Shown piece after piece: positions 45,061-56,335 of a stretch of DNA of 64,000 nucleotides. The notes below the pieces were generated by a model, which did no database searches, was not told the DNA's origin, and was given only the letters and a program-made list of their open reading frames with translations. This stretch comes from Impatiens glandulifera (Eukaryota; Streptophyta; Magnoliopsida; Ericales; Balsaminaceae). Made by a program: the position numbers and the translations under genes. Numbering within the stretch: position 1 is the stretch's first letter; each line of letters begins with the position of its first letter. The stretch is taken from NCBI RefSeq assembly GCF_907164915.1, contig NC_061862.1, positions 76,275,718 through 76,339,717 of the forward strand, in the 5' to 3' direction.

Positions 45061-45715
45061 CGAGATGCAGAAGCAAGAGGGACGATCATCAATCCACTAA
45101 TCGGAACCGGGTTGAGGAAATTCCTCAAGAAAACCCACAGTATTATTGAAGAGGAGGTCACCGAGTCTTCAATAATGCTGAAGTAACTAATGATGGAAGC
45201 ATCACAACTTACATCGATTCTGATCTCTATGAAATCACTAAAGTCTCATTCATAGAGTTCTTCGATCTCCCATCCGAAAGATTTTCGGACTGTCCTTTCC
45301 TCCCCATCGAGATTGTCGAACAATACGGCTACACCTTTTCCGGCGGTCTCTATTTCGTCGACAGCCACGGCCTGAAAGACAATCTTGATCCATACATTCA
45401 AATTCTTCAGGACATAATCCAGCGGTCTGTCCTGGAACACATGCCTAGCCAACGCTACACTCGGCAAGTGTTCGAAATCATGATAGCTATGCACCGACAC
45501 ATGCCTATCAACTGTGCCTCCCTCATTTTCAGCCATTTGAAGGCATACATCACAACCGATAGAAGAAGCATCGACTTCACTCCTCAGATCAGCTGATACC
45601 TTCGCTCCATTCTTCCAAATTTCGGACCAGTGATACCGATGCAACCGGATAACATCCTGACTGATGACATGCTGGAAAGATGGGTCCAAAGGATCGAAGC
45701 AAGGATGCCTCTATA
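45061..45715 (+). pseudogene. Plant-transposon-protein fragment 2
   Basis: The plus strand is open for about 115 codons, reading SFIEFFDLPSERFSDCPFLP, IEIVEQYGYTFSGGLYFVDS, ILQDIIQRSVLEHMPSQRYT and MIAMHRHMPINCASLIFSHL, then one in-frame stop (about 45594) and a 40-codon tail. No domain that I can name; position and style match retroelement-encoded plant proteins. The more obvious minus-strand open frame over the same bases is its shadow. Confidence 0.45.
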
Positions 45716-46149
45716 ATCGCATCATCCAGACTATGACTCTTTCTTCTTGAACTGATCGATTATCTTGATGTACAATCGACTATTCTAAATATAAAACTTT
45801 TGAATTGCATGTTGATTCATTTCTTCTATTGCCCTCAAATGATTCCGGCTTAAAGGTCAAAAATTTCGGTAAAAGTCAAATTTTGATAAAAATTTCAGTA
45901 AAGTCAGAATTTCGGTACAATCAATATTTCAACTCTCAATCATAATCAATTTCGGCTAAATCAAAAAACTCGGAATTCCGGAAAAACCATTCCGGCTAAA
46001 TTCAAAAATCAACCACCAATGATTTACCGTCCCTAGTTTACCGACCACAACGTACCGCCAAAACAGTTACCGCAGTAACTTTTTGGAGGGAGTTTTGGCG
46101 CCCTTTTCTAAAATGACATGACGGTTCAGTCACATAACCATCACGGCCA

Positions 46150-46270
46150 ACGCCCTATTTAAAGACCAGATCAAAACATAACCGCTCACCTTTACTCTCT
46201 TTCTCTCTAAAAACTGCTTGCATTTTTGAAACCTTCAAACTCTCTCAATCTTCAAAATTTTCTTCTCAAA
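46150..46270 (+). promoter_or_regulatory. Internal promoter and leader of fragment 3
   Basis: CCCTATTTAAAGACC (46155-46169) is followed by TTTACTCTCTTTCTCTCTAA and the ATG at 46271 (context CAAAATGGG). Confidence 0.45.
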
Positions 46271-49180
46271 ATGGGACGTGATAATGCACTTTTCGTCTAT
46301 ATCTTGCAGGTCGATTTCGAGGACATTCAAGAGAACGGAACAACCGACTTAAAAAACATGATGGGATGCTTGAAGGATTATGGGCTGGAAATGTTCTTAG
46401 GCAGACCCTTCACCCTGTATCAAGATGAAGTTGTAGCCTTCTTTGAGAATGCTAATGTGAAGAAGAGTGTTATCTCCTCTATGGTGGGTGGAAGAACTTT
46501 TGATATTACGGAGGAAACTTTCGCAGCGACGCTTCAACTGCCCTCGAAAGGGCGAGATTTCACAAACAATCTACCGAAAACTGAAGCGGTGGAAGTAAAG
46601 CTAACTCTGTCCGATTCGGATAAATCGGTTGAACACAACGGAAAGAAGAGCACTTTGGCTTTCCAGTTCTAATGGATTCTCGATATTGTCTCCAAGTCTC
46701 TTTAAGGGAAAGGAGGCAACTTTGACAACTTAACTCGGCCTAAGTTCGAAATGATGGCCAGTATCATAAGAGGAGATAAGATAGATTGGGCCGACGTACT
46801 ATTTGAGAACCTATGCGATATGGTAGCAGGAACAAAGAACCGAGCACTGGGATACGCCACACAAATTGGCAAAATCCTCAAATTTCTTGACTTTCCAACC
46901 GGACCGGGTGTCCCTCTTCCCTCGTCCAAAATCGTCAACTAAGAGAACATTGAGAAAATTCTGCAAAGAGCAGAAAAGCCCCCGAAAGCAAAGAAGCCAA
47001 GGACAACCACAACCGAACTAAAAAACCAAAAAGCCTTCAGTCAAGAAAGCTAAGAAGGGTAAACAACCGGCGGTCGAAAGATCGGAGAGTAAGCCATACT
47101 CATTTGAAAGAACTCAATCGACGAAACAAGTCAACTCAGGTGAGCGCGAGGCCTCTCCTGCTCCTATTCAGATAAACGTGGAGTTTCCTACAACTGCTCT
47201 AAGGGTTGAGCAACACACAGCCGAAAAAGTCCCTTCACCAAAACTGGTAGAATCATCGGCGAGCAAAGTCGACAAATCTACATCTAAAGAGTTCTTAGTG
47301 CATGAGGTAAGTGACCCTACTCAAACTCTTAATCCTGAAATTAGGAATTCTCCCATTCAGCCGGCTGGGGATTTGAATGACGAAATCCCTCAGAGGACTT
47401 CAAATCAAATTGATATTGTTTTGGCTGCTGTCAATCGGGCTATTGAGTCCGAGGTGACGAGCAAATTGAATGAAACCGGTCAAACAATTGAAGATGACCG
47501 GGAAATTGACAATGATAAGGCCAAAAAAAGGCCAATAATAATGAAGAAATGATGATAGAAGATCCTCCGGTGCAAGGAGGAAGTCAATCAGAAAAAGGTA
47601 CCACCGGTCTGGTTATGAAAGACATTCCTTCACCCGGACATGATCAAAATCCGACTCTTGAGGATGCGGACAATCAAGACATCACACCGGAATCTGAAAA
47701 TCCGGTATTTCAACAAGAAGTCAACACCATGGTAAATCGGCTTCTCCAAGTATCGGAGGATATAACCGAAAAAATCTCCCGTCCCTTCTACAGCTGGTGT
47801 AAAATCAGAAATGAAGTCAAATTCATGCACATGCTCCCAAACTACACCGAAAATGAGCATTGGCCGAAACTGGTGGCTTTGGAAGACCAAGCCTTCGGTC
47901 TTACGAAATCAAAATTCATTCCGATAGTTTTGGCTAAAGGAAAACTAGTCGACGCTCACTTCTGATTGCAAGCACTAACCGAAATGGCGGTGGATGGTCA
48001 AACAGAACCAACCGAAGTGGAGAGGAGGACAAAAGAAACCGCCCTCACAATTATAGAAGGCCTTAAAACCGAGATTGCGAGGTTGGAAGAAGAATCGACA
48101 AAAGACTTTGAAGACTACTTCTCAGATGACAGAGAACTTGACAACTTCTGTTCCACTTGGTCAATTTTTGATGTTGGACAGTCATAAAAAACGGCGGGGG
48201 ACCAGCAAGAAGAGAGTCACCCGAAATCTCCTGAAAAAGAAGGTCGAACCACCTCTCCATCGGCCAAATCTTCAAATAAGACTATTGTTACTATTCACTC
48301 TACAGAAACGAATCCGGTCGACCATGGACAACCAAGAATGGCTCTATCAGTCCACTCCCCCTCCCTGTGCAAAGTCACGAAGCAGTATACATTTCGGACA
48401 ACTTGAAGGAATTCATTCTTGATGCTGTTGACAAGTCAGTATCCAAATGACAAGCATCATCGGAGGCTAGAGCCTCCACCACCGATTCAAAGATTGAAAC
48501 GATTAAGGCAATAATTGAATCGTCCACCGCTCAACTCCTTCAAATGATGCAACTAATGTCTTCTCAAATGGAGGAGTTTGTAAAACTCAAGGTTGCGATC
48601 ACTGAAGCTCAGATCCAAGCCGATGCAGAGACAACTCTAAAAATCCAGACCGATGAAGAAGCACAGGAACGGTTGAGAAAGGAATGTGAGCAAAATGATG
48701 CACTTATGGCACAAAAACTTCATGAAGAAGAAATGGCCCAACAAAAGAAAACCGAAACGGTGCAAAATCCGCCCTCAACCGAGCCGACTGGGATGAAAAC
48801 AAGGGCACGAACAAACAAAAGAAAAAGGAAGGAAATAAGCAATCTGATGGCTCGGTTGGAACAGGGTGATCCTCAGCCTGCCGTAAATCCTGCCGACCCA
48901 CTTGCGGATGAAGAAGAAGAGGATGATACTCCTCTGAACACAAGGAAACGGAAACCCGCACCGACCCCTCCCGCTCCATCAGTTACTCAGCCGAATCAAG
49001 GTACGAACGATGAAATTATTGCCATCTACATACGAGGTGAACGAACTCCAATCTTTGGGGACCAGACTCGACCGACCAGATCGGAAAGCGGCTTCTTTAA
49101 CTTCAACTGCAACCCTTCAAGACCAAGTGTCATAATTGGCTGGTGTATGGACGCGGACAGGAGGGAAAGAGAGTGAAATG
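46271..49180 (+). pseudogene. Large retroelement protein of the 'putative plant transposon protein' type, broken
   Basis: N-terminal module (46271-46940): MGRDNALFVYILQVDFEDIQ, LEMFLGRPFTLYQDEVVAFF, SMVGGRTFDITEETFAATLQ, then IDWADVLFENLCDMVAGTKN and RALGYATQIGKIL. This is the layout of plant transposon/retroelement proteins in which a ..V.G....I.EE.FA..L.LP.. motif is followed by a W...LF..L..MV. motif. Next comes a basic linker (PPKAKKPRTTTTE), acidic and Ser/Thr/Pro-rich segments (47178-47960), a coiled coil (SSQMEEFVKLKVAITEAQIQ, near 48560), and a basic then acidic tail (KTRARTNKRKRKE; DEEEEDDTPLNTRKRKP). Stops at 46672, 46704 and 46940 and several frame changes after 47030 break it. Function of the family is unknown to me. 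Confidence 0.6.
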
Positions 49181-49500
49181 AGAAGGAGGCGGCAAAGGCG
49201 AAGGCACAAGGGGGAAATCCGAAACCTTGAACTCAAGCTTTACTTTCTGTTTACTTACCTAGTACTAAAGTTTTTGAAGTTTCAGTTTATAACTCTATTT
49301 TCATATATATATAATATTATCTCGGTCTATTAAATTGGTTTTGATACTTTTCAGAGAAAAACATCATAAAGGGAGAAATTGATGAGAAAAAACTTTCCAA
49401 AAACCGGCCAAGTAAACTTAAGCCTTTTTTTAAAAAAAAAAAATCCCGCATACAATCACAAGTTTTGAATATTTATTCTAAATAATCAAAAGGGAGAAAT
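49181..49500. other. 3' non-coding part of the retroelement
   Basis: Contains GGGAGAAATTGATGAG (49371) and the purine tract AAAGGGAGAAAT (49489-49500) just before the LTR, probably a duplicated polypurine tract. Confidence 0.5.
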
Positions 49501-50673
49501 TGTTAGAAAAATTAAGATGGTTAATTTTCTTTCGGTTTAAAGAACCTAATCAAAATTCTTAATTATATTTGCAGAAATATCTCCAACCGAATCGGCTGAA
49601 TCCACTAAATCGGCCAAACCGCAATACTCAACTTAATCTATCCTCTCGGATTAAACAGAATCGGCCAAAACATATGTTGAAGATAAGCCGGATCGGCTCA
49701 AACTCATGCCCGACAAAAAGTACTAACCGATAAATTCTGGCTGGCTCAAAACATCGAAGATCATAAGGCCAACGGGAAGATTACTCAAAATAACGAACAA
49801 TCTGACGAAGACGTAACGAAATATCTTAGGAACATGCAAAGAAGGATCCGATATAAGGCATGCGACAAATCTAATCATTACAGATCTTACTCAAGTTTAC
49901 AAGCAACCCTCACGGTGCAGGCGACTGCCTTCATGCATGGTTGCAACAAGTACAAAAAGCAAGGCTACCTACTCTATCCGGCTTGGCTGACCAATCAACG
50001 GATGGGAGAGAAATATGACCGTTGTCATATTCTCTATATAAAGGAAGTCAAGAGCAGTAGAATAGTAGATCGAACGCGCGCGAGCTATCAAACCCAGTTT
50101 CACCTGATCAAGCCTGAAAAGCATCCTGAGTTCATATAGTCCTCTTGACCCAAAGTTAAATAGTTGTAAACGTTAAGTACTCTGTGAAAAAGTATATTAC
50201 AATAGTGTGTGAGTATTGTAAAGTGAATATATCGAGCAGTAAATAAGCCTCGATTGTATTGTTGTAATATTCCATTAGTGAATATCCTTCTCACCGTTTT
50301 TGAGAAGAAGGGGTGACGTATGAGGGTTTTGTTCCGAACATCCATAAAAATCTGTGGTCTGTGTCCTTTACTTACTTTTCTGTTACTACACTTCATCGAA
50401 CTGATATCTTTCTACCTCAACCGAACCGAATTCATTTCACTTAAACCGATCTCTCAATACTCTCTTTCATTGACCGAACCGTGTGCAGTTCCTTCAGGTT
50501 GAAACAGACATTTCCGCCATTGAACTCGGTTCAAGAGTCTGTGACAACCTGTGTAGTGTTAAGAGCGGTTCTAATCTTTAACCGGATTATTATCAGTGTG
50601 TTGTGTGTGTTGTTTGTAAGCGATCTACCTTTAACCAGATCCCAGTCCCCTATCGACGATCCCGATCCTAACA
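49501..50673 (+). repeat. 3' LTR of the broken retroelement
   Basis: Starts TGTTAGAAAAATTAAG and ends CGATCCTAACA, giving TGTTAG/CTAACA ends. A TATA box (CTCTATATAAAGGAAGTC) lies at about 50031-50048, implying a ~550-bp U3. It is rich in CGG/CCG dinucleotide motifs. No partner LTR is in the window. Confidence 0.65.
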
Positions 50674-50863
50674 GAGACTATCGTCGCTGATAGTTAAGAA
50701 TATTAGCGACGTCAAATGGAGACGAGGGGAAACGGCTTTATTCTTCGTCACTGATATTTATCGGCAATAACTTTATTTATCGTCGCAGCTATTTATCAGC
50801 GACGACGTTATGGCTATTAGCAATTGTTTATGTCGTCGCTAATGATCATTTTTTTCACTAGTG
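50674..50863. repeat. CACTA-type terminus with GTCGCTAAT subterminal repeats
   Basis: TATTAGCGACG, TTATCGTCGC, ATCAGCGACGACG and GTCGTCGCTAATGATC recur, and the segment ends TTTTTTTCACTAGTG; the complement, CACTAGTGAAAAAAATGATC, is a classical CACTA end. The retroelement LTR abuts it, so the retroelement apparently landed in, or was joined to, this element. Confidence 0.6.
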
Positions 50864-51200
50864 CATCTAAACTCTCAAAAACAAAATCAAGTTTAACATC
50901 TTCGGAATAGGAAAATGATTGGGGATGATAACATGTGGACCCTACTAGAAGTTCAAATTGGCAAGCTTCCTCTACACATCTGAAGTTGGTCCCTTTGAAT
51001 CAAGAATGTGACCCGCATCATTAGCTTGAGCATCATGCTCTATATTAGAATGAACCTCCGGATTATCAGTTGCTCTAGACTATTGAATTGGGTTAGGAGT
51101 TGCAATCTTAGGCTTCCACTCTCTCTAGCTGCTAGAACTGTTGAATTTGAGTCGGTTACATACCTCAATTAGATTAGATATACAATATAGGCATGAAATA
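50864..51200 (-). pseudogene. Unassigned coding relic on the minus strand
   Basis: One minus-strand frame reads WKPKIATPNPIQ, a stop, then SRATDNPEVHSNIEHDAQAN with DAGHILDSKGPTSDV and a stop. Codon-like composition and GC exceed the neighbourhood. I do not recognise it. Confidence 0.25.
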
Positions 51201-52055
51201 TTGTCTAGTTTAATTAAATTCAAGATAATTTCATTTCACTATTATCAATAGTGAAGTAAGACATATTTAAACATTAACATTCATCATTTCAATTAACAAC
51301 CTATATCACATAACTAGATTTTTCTAGTCAAAGACCCATAAAAAAAATGGTGGCCAAGCAATTTGTAGAAATTGACTAAAAGAAAACAACATCAAAGTTT
51401 CTTCCTAAATAAGAAATAACTAATTGTATATTGAATGTTTGCAACACTATATAGATGGAATCAACATATGACTATTACGTTTATATCCTAAAGAAATAAA
51501 TTATGAGTCTATTAACTACATAAAATATTTAATTCATGAAAGACAGTTTCATTGTGAAATGGTAACATCGCCCATAATAAGAAATAGAGATATATTGGAC
51601 TCAATATTTTCCTAAACACATATTTAGTGTTGTCCAGATGCAAAATAATACCCTGAGCTATATGACGATAAGAATAGTTTCCCCTCCCACCCCTACTCCC
51701 TAGTACTCCCCCATCCTTGTATGTCAGGTGGTCTCCACCTCGATTCTCTAGATTTTTTTTGTTATTCACGTCCAGTCAGACAAAATAACATATGAAAACA
51801 ACAACTCACTTCTCATTTAAGAAGCTTAATCTTTATCCATGAAAATGAAATTAACTTCTTCAAATCAGTTTACAGCAGCCAACAATAATTGTGAACTTCA
51901 AATACTAGAAACACCCAGATAAACGTATCAATAAAGATTCAATAAAGTAGCCAAGTGAATGACGCTTTATTTGAGCAGTTTACAATAGCCATTTACAAAT
52001 TAAATAAACTAAAGAAAATACTAAAAACACAATATTAATCAAATACACTACCTCT
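51201..52055. other. Intergenic DNA
   Basis: No gene is supported; the minus-strand open frame around 51512-51769 has no recognisable features. Confidence 0.4.
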
Positions 52056-52190
52056 CTAATTTATCTTCGTCGTTGTTGGATACATGTGGTCGAATATTGA
52101 GACGATTTCGTTGTTGTTGAATACCGCCAAAAAAAATTCTTGATAGTTGGATACCGCAATAAGGATGTCGTTGTTGTCGTTTCGTGCCAT
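52056..52190 (-). CDS. Hypothetical 44-residue protein
   Basis: ATG at 52190, stop TAG at 52056. The product starts MARNDNNDILIAVSNYQEFF and has asparagine-rich segments with no signal peptide or membrane segment. Upstream on the minus strand is a leader-like CACTTTCTCTCTCACTAAAT. The low-complexity AAC/GTT repeats could make the open frame by chance; it may also be a transposon first exon. Function unknown. Confidence 0.22.
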   Translation of the reverse strand: MARNDNNDILIAVSNYQEFFLAVFNNNEIVSIFDHMYPTTTKIN

Positions 52191-52339
52191 TTTTGCAAGA
52201 AGAAAGGAAGATTTGTTCTAGAGTTTGAAAATTTAGTGAGAGAGAAAGTGAATAGTGTGAGTGACGTAAGAAATTTTTTTATTTGTTTAAACTATTAAAC
52301 TAAAGTTAATAGAATAATTAATTTTTATATAATAATTTA

Positions 52340-52822
52340 TAAATTACAAGTGAAGTGCTACCGAGTGAAGTAAGTAAAGCAAACACATTTTAAAGAATCT
52401 TGCTTCACTTCTATTTTCAATGTAAATAAAAGTGAAGAAAACGCACTCGAGTGAAGATTGCTTCATTTCTATTTGCAATATAAATAAAAGTGAAGCAATC
52501 GCACTAAGTGGAGCTTACTTCACTTCTATTTGCAATGTAAATAAAAATGAAGTAGGCGTAAATAAAAGTGAAGTAAGCGCATTTGAATGAAGTTTGTTTC
52601 ACTTTTATTTACAATATAAATAAAAGTGATGCAAGCACACTATAGTGAAGTTTGCTTCACTTCTATGTACATTGTAAATAAAAGTGAAACAAACGCACTC
52701 GACTGAAATTTGCTTAATTTTTATTTAAAATGTAAATTAAAGTGAATGAAGTGCACTCGAATGAAGTTTGCTTCACTTCTATTAACAATGTTGTAAATGG
52801 AAATGAAACAATCTTCACTCAA
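52340..52822. repeat. 57-60 bp minisatellite with hairpin cores, about eight units
   Basis: Units follow AGTGAAGCAAGCGCACTCGA-GTGAAGTTTGCTTCAC-TTCTATTTGCAATGTAAATAAA. Each holds the palindrome GTGAAG-TTTG-CTTCAC. Units are 80-90% alike; one is truncated at about 52551-52571. Confidence 0.85.
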
Positions 52823-53546
52823 GTGCACTTTCTCGGCTTAACCCGGAAGGAAGCAGGAATATTTTTGGGTTTAGATTTTTTTTTTTAATTTGAATGAGAT
52901 TCAATAATATAATATTAATGTTACATTCTGAAAATTCGGTAATAGAGGAACCCGACTGTTGATGTGCGACAATTAACCAACTGTGTTAGGGCACTCATTA
53001 TATGGGTCAGTCACACACAAATGACACATATATTTTACACTATATTTATAATTAAAATTTAGACAATTTTTTTAAAATAAATTAGATAAGACTGTTATGT
53101 ATGTGAAATTGTGGAAGATAATGTGAAAGAGTGGGAAAACATTACATTTTTTTAACCAACTAAAATAAAATTTTCACACTAATCGCGTCTGCGAATGAGT
53201 CGCGACTCCATCATCACTCAAAGGTAATTTATGAAGAAGGAAAAGAGAAAAGATTAATTATTTGTCTATTTTGTTTTATAGTTAATAATTAGTTTGATAT
53301 AAGTAGAGATAGGGAGAAAATCATTGATATAGATTATGATTTGATTGGTTTATGTGACATCTATTTTCATTTTATTTTTATCTTATTATAATTTTTGTAT
53401 GTGGGACAGATATTAGAATGTGGCAAATAATTATCAGTTTCGTCCTGATCTCCTGTCTGTCAACAATAAAGCTGGGAAAATTGCACCAATAGGTTCGTAT
53501 CGAAACCGTGGGTGGGGATGGGCTGTAGCCCAAAGTAAATTTTTAA

Positions 53547-53590
<44 letters not shown>

Positions 53591-53904
53591 TCAATAATAA
53601 ATATATACATATATATTTTGTTAATTTTTAGGAGGTTTAATTTTAAATTAAATTATTTCTCTTTATATCTATTTTCTTTACTTGTTTTTTTCTTATATTT
53701 CCACATAATTAGGTTGAAATTGATTAGACTTTTATATTTTATTTATTTATATAATTAATTTTTATTTATTTAAAGCTTAAATAATTTAAGCTCTCACATT
53801 TTAATAATCCAACTTCTCTAAAACTACCAACTAGCATGTGCCACTCCCCCGGACATGTCAGTTAAATATCAGTTAGTTTTCTTTATCCTTAGTCTCTTAG
53901 CAAA
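52823..53904. other. Intergenic DNA with (TA)n at 53549-53586
   Basis: No gene is seen. GGGATGGGCTGTAGCCCAAAG at about 53515 resembles a hAT-type MITE end, but no partner end was found. Confidence 0.4.
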
Positions 53905-53985
53905 GTATCTTTATAGTATAAGATTATATATATTATTCTTAGTAAAGTATCTTTATAGTATAAGATTATATATATATTAATTCTC
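53890..53985. repeat. 43-bp tandem duplication
   Basis: TAG.AAAGTATCTTTATAGTATAAGATTATATATAT occurs twice in a row. Confidence 0.8.
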
Positions 53986-54018
53986 ATTTTGATTCTATGT
54001 TTTATTTAACTAATTACA

Positions 54019-54975
54019 ATGAAAAATGAAGAAGTAAAAAGGAAAAATATTATTGTTATTTTTCAAACATAAAGGAAATTTATCTACATTCACATTTAAT
54101 GAGGTAAATGTTTAATCTAATATTAATATTGAGAAAAAGATTGAAGAAGAGCAACTTGTTTTAAAATTTCTAAAATTTGAAATTGATATTAATACACTTG
54201 AACGAGATCCCATAATTTGGATTTTTTATGGCAACATTTCGTTAAACAACAAGATGAAATTATGCGAGCTTATATTAAAATGTGTTTGTATCAATCTAAG
54301 CTGGATGAGTTTCCAAGAACTAAGTATGTATCACAAACCCAATATCGTAAATTTTAATATTCATGGTTTGAAAATTTTTCTTGGTTAGAGTACACTTCAT
54401 CAAAGGATTCAATATTTTGTTTTCCTTGTATTCTTCTCTAAAGAAATCTTTTATTAATCCTTCATTCACTATTGATGAATTTAATAATTGAGAAATGGTT
54501 AATAAGGGAGTTAAATGTCCATTTTCATGCATGTGGAAGGTCCTACTTCATCACATAATAATGTAGGGAAATGTATTGAAGATTTGATGAAAGTAAGTGA
54601 AAATATTAACAAAATGTTTAATGCCCAATGTTTAGATAAAGATTAGAAGAATCGATTGTGACTTAAAACGACAATTGAAAGTATTCAATGACTTAGTTTA
54701 CAAGTTTGTGCATTTAATGGTCATGATGAATCTTCATCTTCCAAAAATCGTAATAATTTTATAGTGATTATAAAATTTATGGGTTGATTGAATGTTAATA
54801 CTGGTGATATACACAACGGGTTCAATTCCATCTGAAAATGTTTTAAATTTAAGTGCAGGTCCATGGTTGTGGGGTGTCATGCTAGTTCTCCTTTAATCTC
54901 TTAAAAAAAACATATTGGTGATATAGTGTTATATAAAACTCCAAAAATGAAACATATACTTCATCAACTATTTAG
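54019..54975 (+). pseudogene. hAT (TTF type) transposase relic, third copy
   Basis: The plus strand reads MKNEEVKRKNIIVIFQT at 54019, then EIDINTLERDPIIW...FVKQQDEIMRAYIKMCLYQS, KLDEFPRTKYVSQTQYRKF, YSWFENFSWLEYTSSKDSIF with CFPC (54170-54440), matching the LERDPGLR..IW.YPVNQ.DEIRRAY and RRF...WF..W.EYS..KDA.FC..CYLF order of TTF-type hAT transposases. It is the best preserved of the three copies but is still broken by several stops and frameshifts. Confidence 0.75.
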
Positions 54976-55470
54976 AATGAAATTTCGGCAATTTAAATCA
55001 GATATTCCCATTACTTTTTATATTTCGTATATTTATTTTATTTTAGTAATTGTATTCGTGGATCGATTCGATTAATATGCTCACTTGTTACTCGTAATAG
55101 TGTAATACTTATAATCTTTATAGCAAAAAAATAATAATAATTATGAATTCGCCATTAATCGACTCAGTTATCATCGTTACCGTTTTTAATTCTCATTCAT
55201 AGTCTACATGTATTCATTCAAGAAAAAATATTTAAAATATTAAAGTTTGAACCTTTATGTTATATAAAAATAAAAATAAAAAGTAATTTAAAATACTAAA
55301 GTTTGAACCTTTATTATATATAATATAAATAATAAGTATAAATACAACAAAAGTATTTATAAAAGTAGATTTACATAATTTCACAATAAACCTATTGTTT
55401 ATCCCTAAATTCTTCCAACCAACAGCAAATTACATTAATTTCTCAATTTTTACATGAAATCTTGATGAGA
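54976..55470. other. AT-rich spacer before peptide copy 3
   Basis: Holds a short tandem repeat (ACTAAAGTTTGAACCTTTAT twice, 55240-55315) where copies A and B carry the 1.6-kb insertion. Confidence 0.5.
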
Positions 55471-55480
55471 TTTAATTTTG

Positions 55481-55493
55481 ACTATAAATAAAG
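55481..55493 (+). promoter_or_regulatory. TATA box of peptide copy 3
   Basis: ACTATAAATAAAG, identical to the other two copies, about 40-50 bp before the ATG; followed by the shared leader ACAACATTCATAGTTAAAAA. Confidence 0.55.
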
Positions 55494-55532
55494 ATATAAA
55501 ATATAATACAACATTCATAGTTAAAAAACAGA

Positions 55533-55682
55533 ATGGAGGGTTTTGTGAAATTTGTTACAACGATGTTGATACTCACAATGGTTGCTGCAATGTATTTCTC
55601 GATAGGGGAGGGATTGATAAGCGAAGGACCCCCATGTGCTATTTGTTGTCCCCGTGTTGCTTCATGTTGCTCTTGCGAATGA
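55533..55682 (+). CDS. Small secreted cysteine-rich peptide, copy 3
   Basis: 49 codons plus TGA. The leader MEGFVKFVTTMLILTMVAAM, then YFSIGEG, differs from copy 1 by mostly conservative changes. The tail CAICCPRVASCCSCE keeps all six cysteines in C-x2-CC-x5-CC-x-C. The segment between them has changed fully (LISEGPP against SSSGEVPR) and differs by one whole codon, so the frame is kept. Leader and cysteines conserved around a variable middle is the pattern of selected secreted cysteine-rich peptides, and argues that this is a real gene. It reads in a different frame from a longer overlapping open frame, which I reject. Role unknown. Confidence 0.65.
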   Translation: MEGFVKFVTTMLILTMVAAMYFSIGEGLISEGPPCAICCPRVASCCSCE

Positions 55683-56335
55683 AAGCTTGGTCTGAAAATA
55701 ATATGGTTAATGTATGTATGATCGATCTATATATTTCTAATTTATAATTTGGAAAATCGATTGTACATGAATAAAGTTATCTACATTTTTCACATTCACA
55801 TTCTCATTTACTTTTGTTAATTTGAATAAAGAAGGTTGTGTTTTTCTGAATTTGTTTTACATTTTAATTTTTATTTTTATGTTAGTATGATTAAATTAGA
55901 TATGGTATACAAAGACAAATTATTAATAATATGATATAATGTAATTTAAGAGATTATTCAATAATTCAGTATCAACATAAATCCTAATTATCTAACTATT
56001 TCATAGCTAATATTAGAAGTAAATAAAAATACAACTAAGCTAAAATTTCCCTTTTCCTAATAGATATTTGATATCAAATCCATAGGAAATAAGATGAAAG
56101 AACGAAGAGTGAAATTATAACATAGTAGAATATGTATATTGTTTGAATATGTTTGTAATTGAATTAAGAGATTAATTTAAAATCACATCACAACAAAAAC
56201 GGTCAAAATCTCGAGTTTACTCTTATGATTTTACGATTTTAGAGATGGTTAACGAGTCTGATCTTAAATAAACTTTTAAATTAGATAAAATCTTATAATT
56301 TTAAATTTACGATAATAAGATTTAATAAGTTTATA

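Larger units (their letters stand above)
44290..50673 (+). mobile_element. Large broken LTR retroelement, 5' part missing
   Basis: The interior has several plus-strand ORF relics of the plant-transposon-protein type and ends in a purine-rich tract (AAAGGGAGAAAT) directly followed by a 1173-bp LTR (TGTTAG...CTAACA). No left LTR, primer site, reverse transcriptase or integrase is found, so it is a truncated, probably non-autonomous (LARD-like) element. It is less AT-rich than its surroundings. Confidence 0.55.
53905..56335. repeat. Third, inverted and diverged copy of the hAT-relic/peptide block
   Basis: Runs in the opposite direction to, and aligns with, 11340 down to about 7535 (and 19580 to 15930): for example AAGAACTAAGTATGTATCACAAAC at 54316 and GTAGATTTACATAATT at 55361. 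It lacks the (TA)n block and 'element X'. Divergence is much greater than between copies A and B, so it is an older duplicate. Confidence 0.8.

Noticed and set aside
45246..45689. 147-codon minus-strand open frame
   Set aside because: It is the shadow of plus-strand fragment 2, which has the more protein-like sequence and the matching orientation of its neighbours.
48704..48979. Minus-strand open frame opposite the retroelement coiled coil
   Set aside because: Antisense shadow of the plus-strand coiled-coil and charged tail.
55478..55747. 89-codon plus-strand open frame starting in the TATA region
   Set aside because: It overlaps the peptide gene in another frame, starts upstream of the expected transcription start and has no conserved counterpart in copies 1 and 2.
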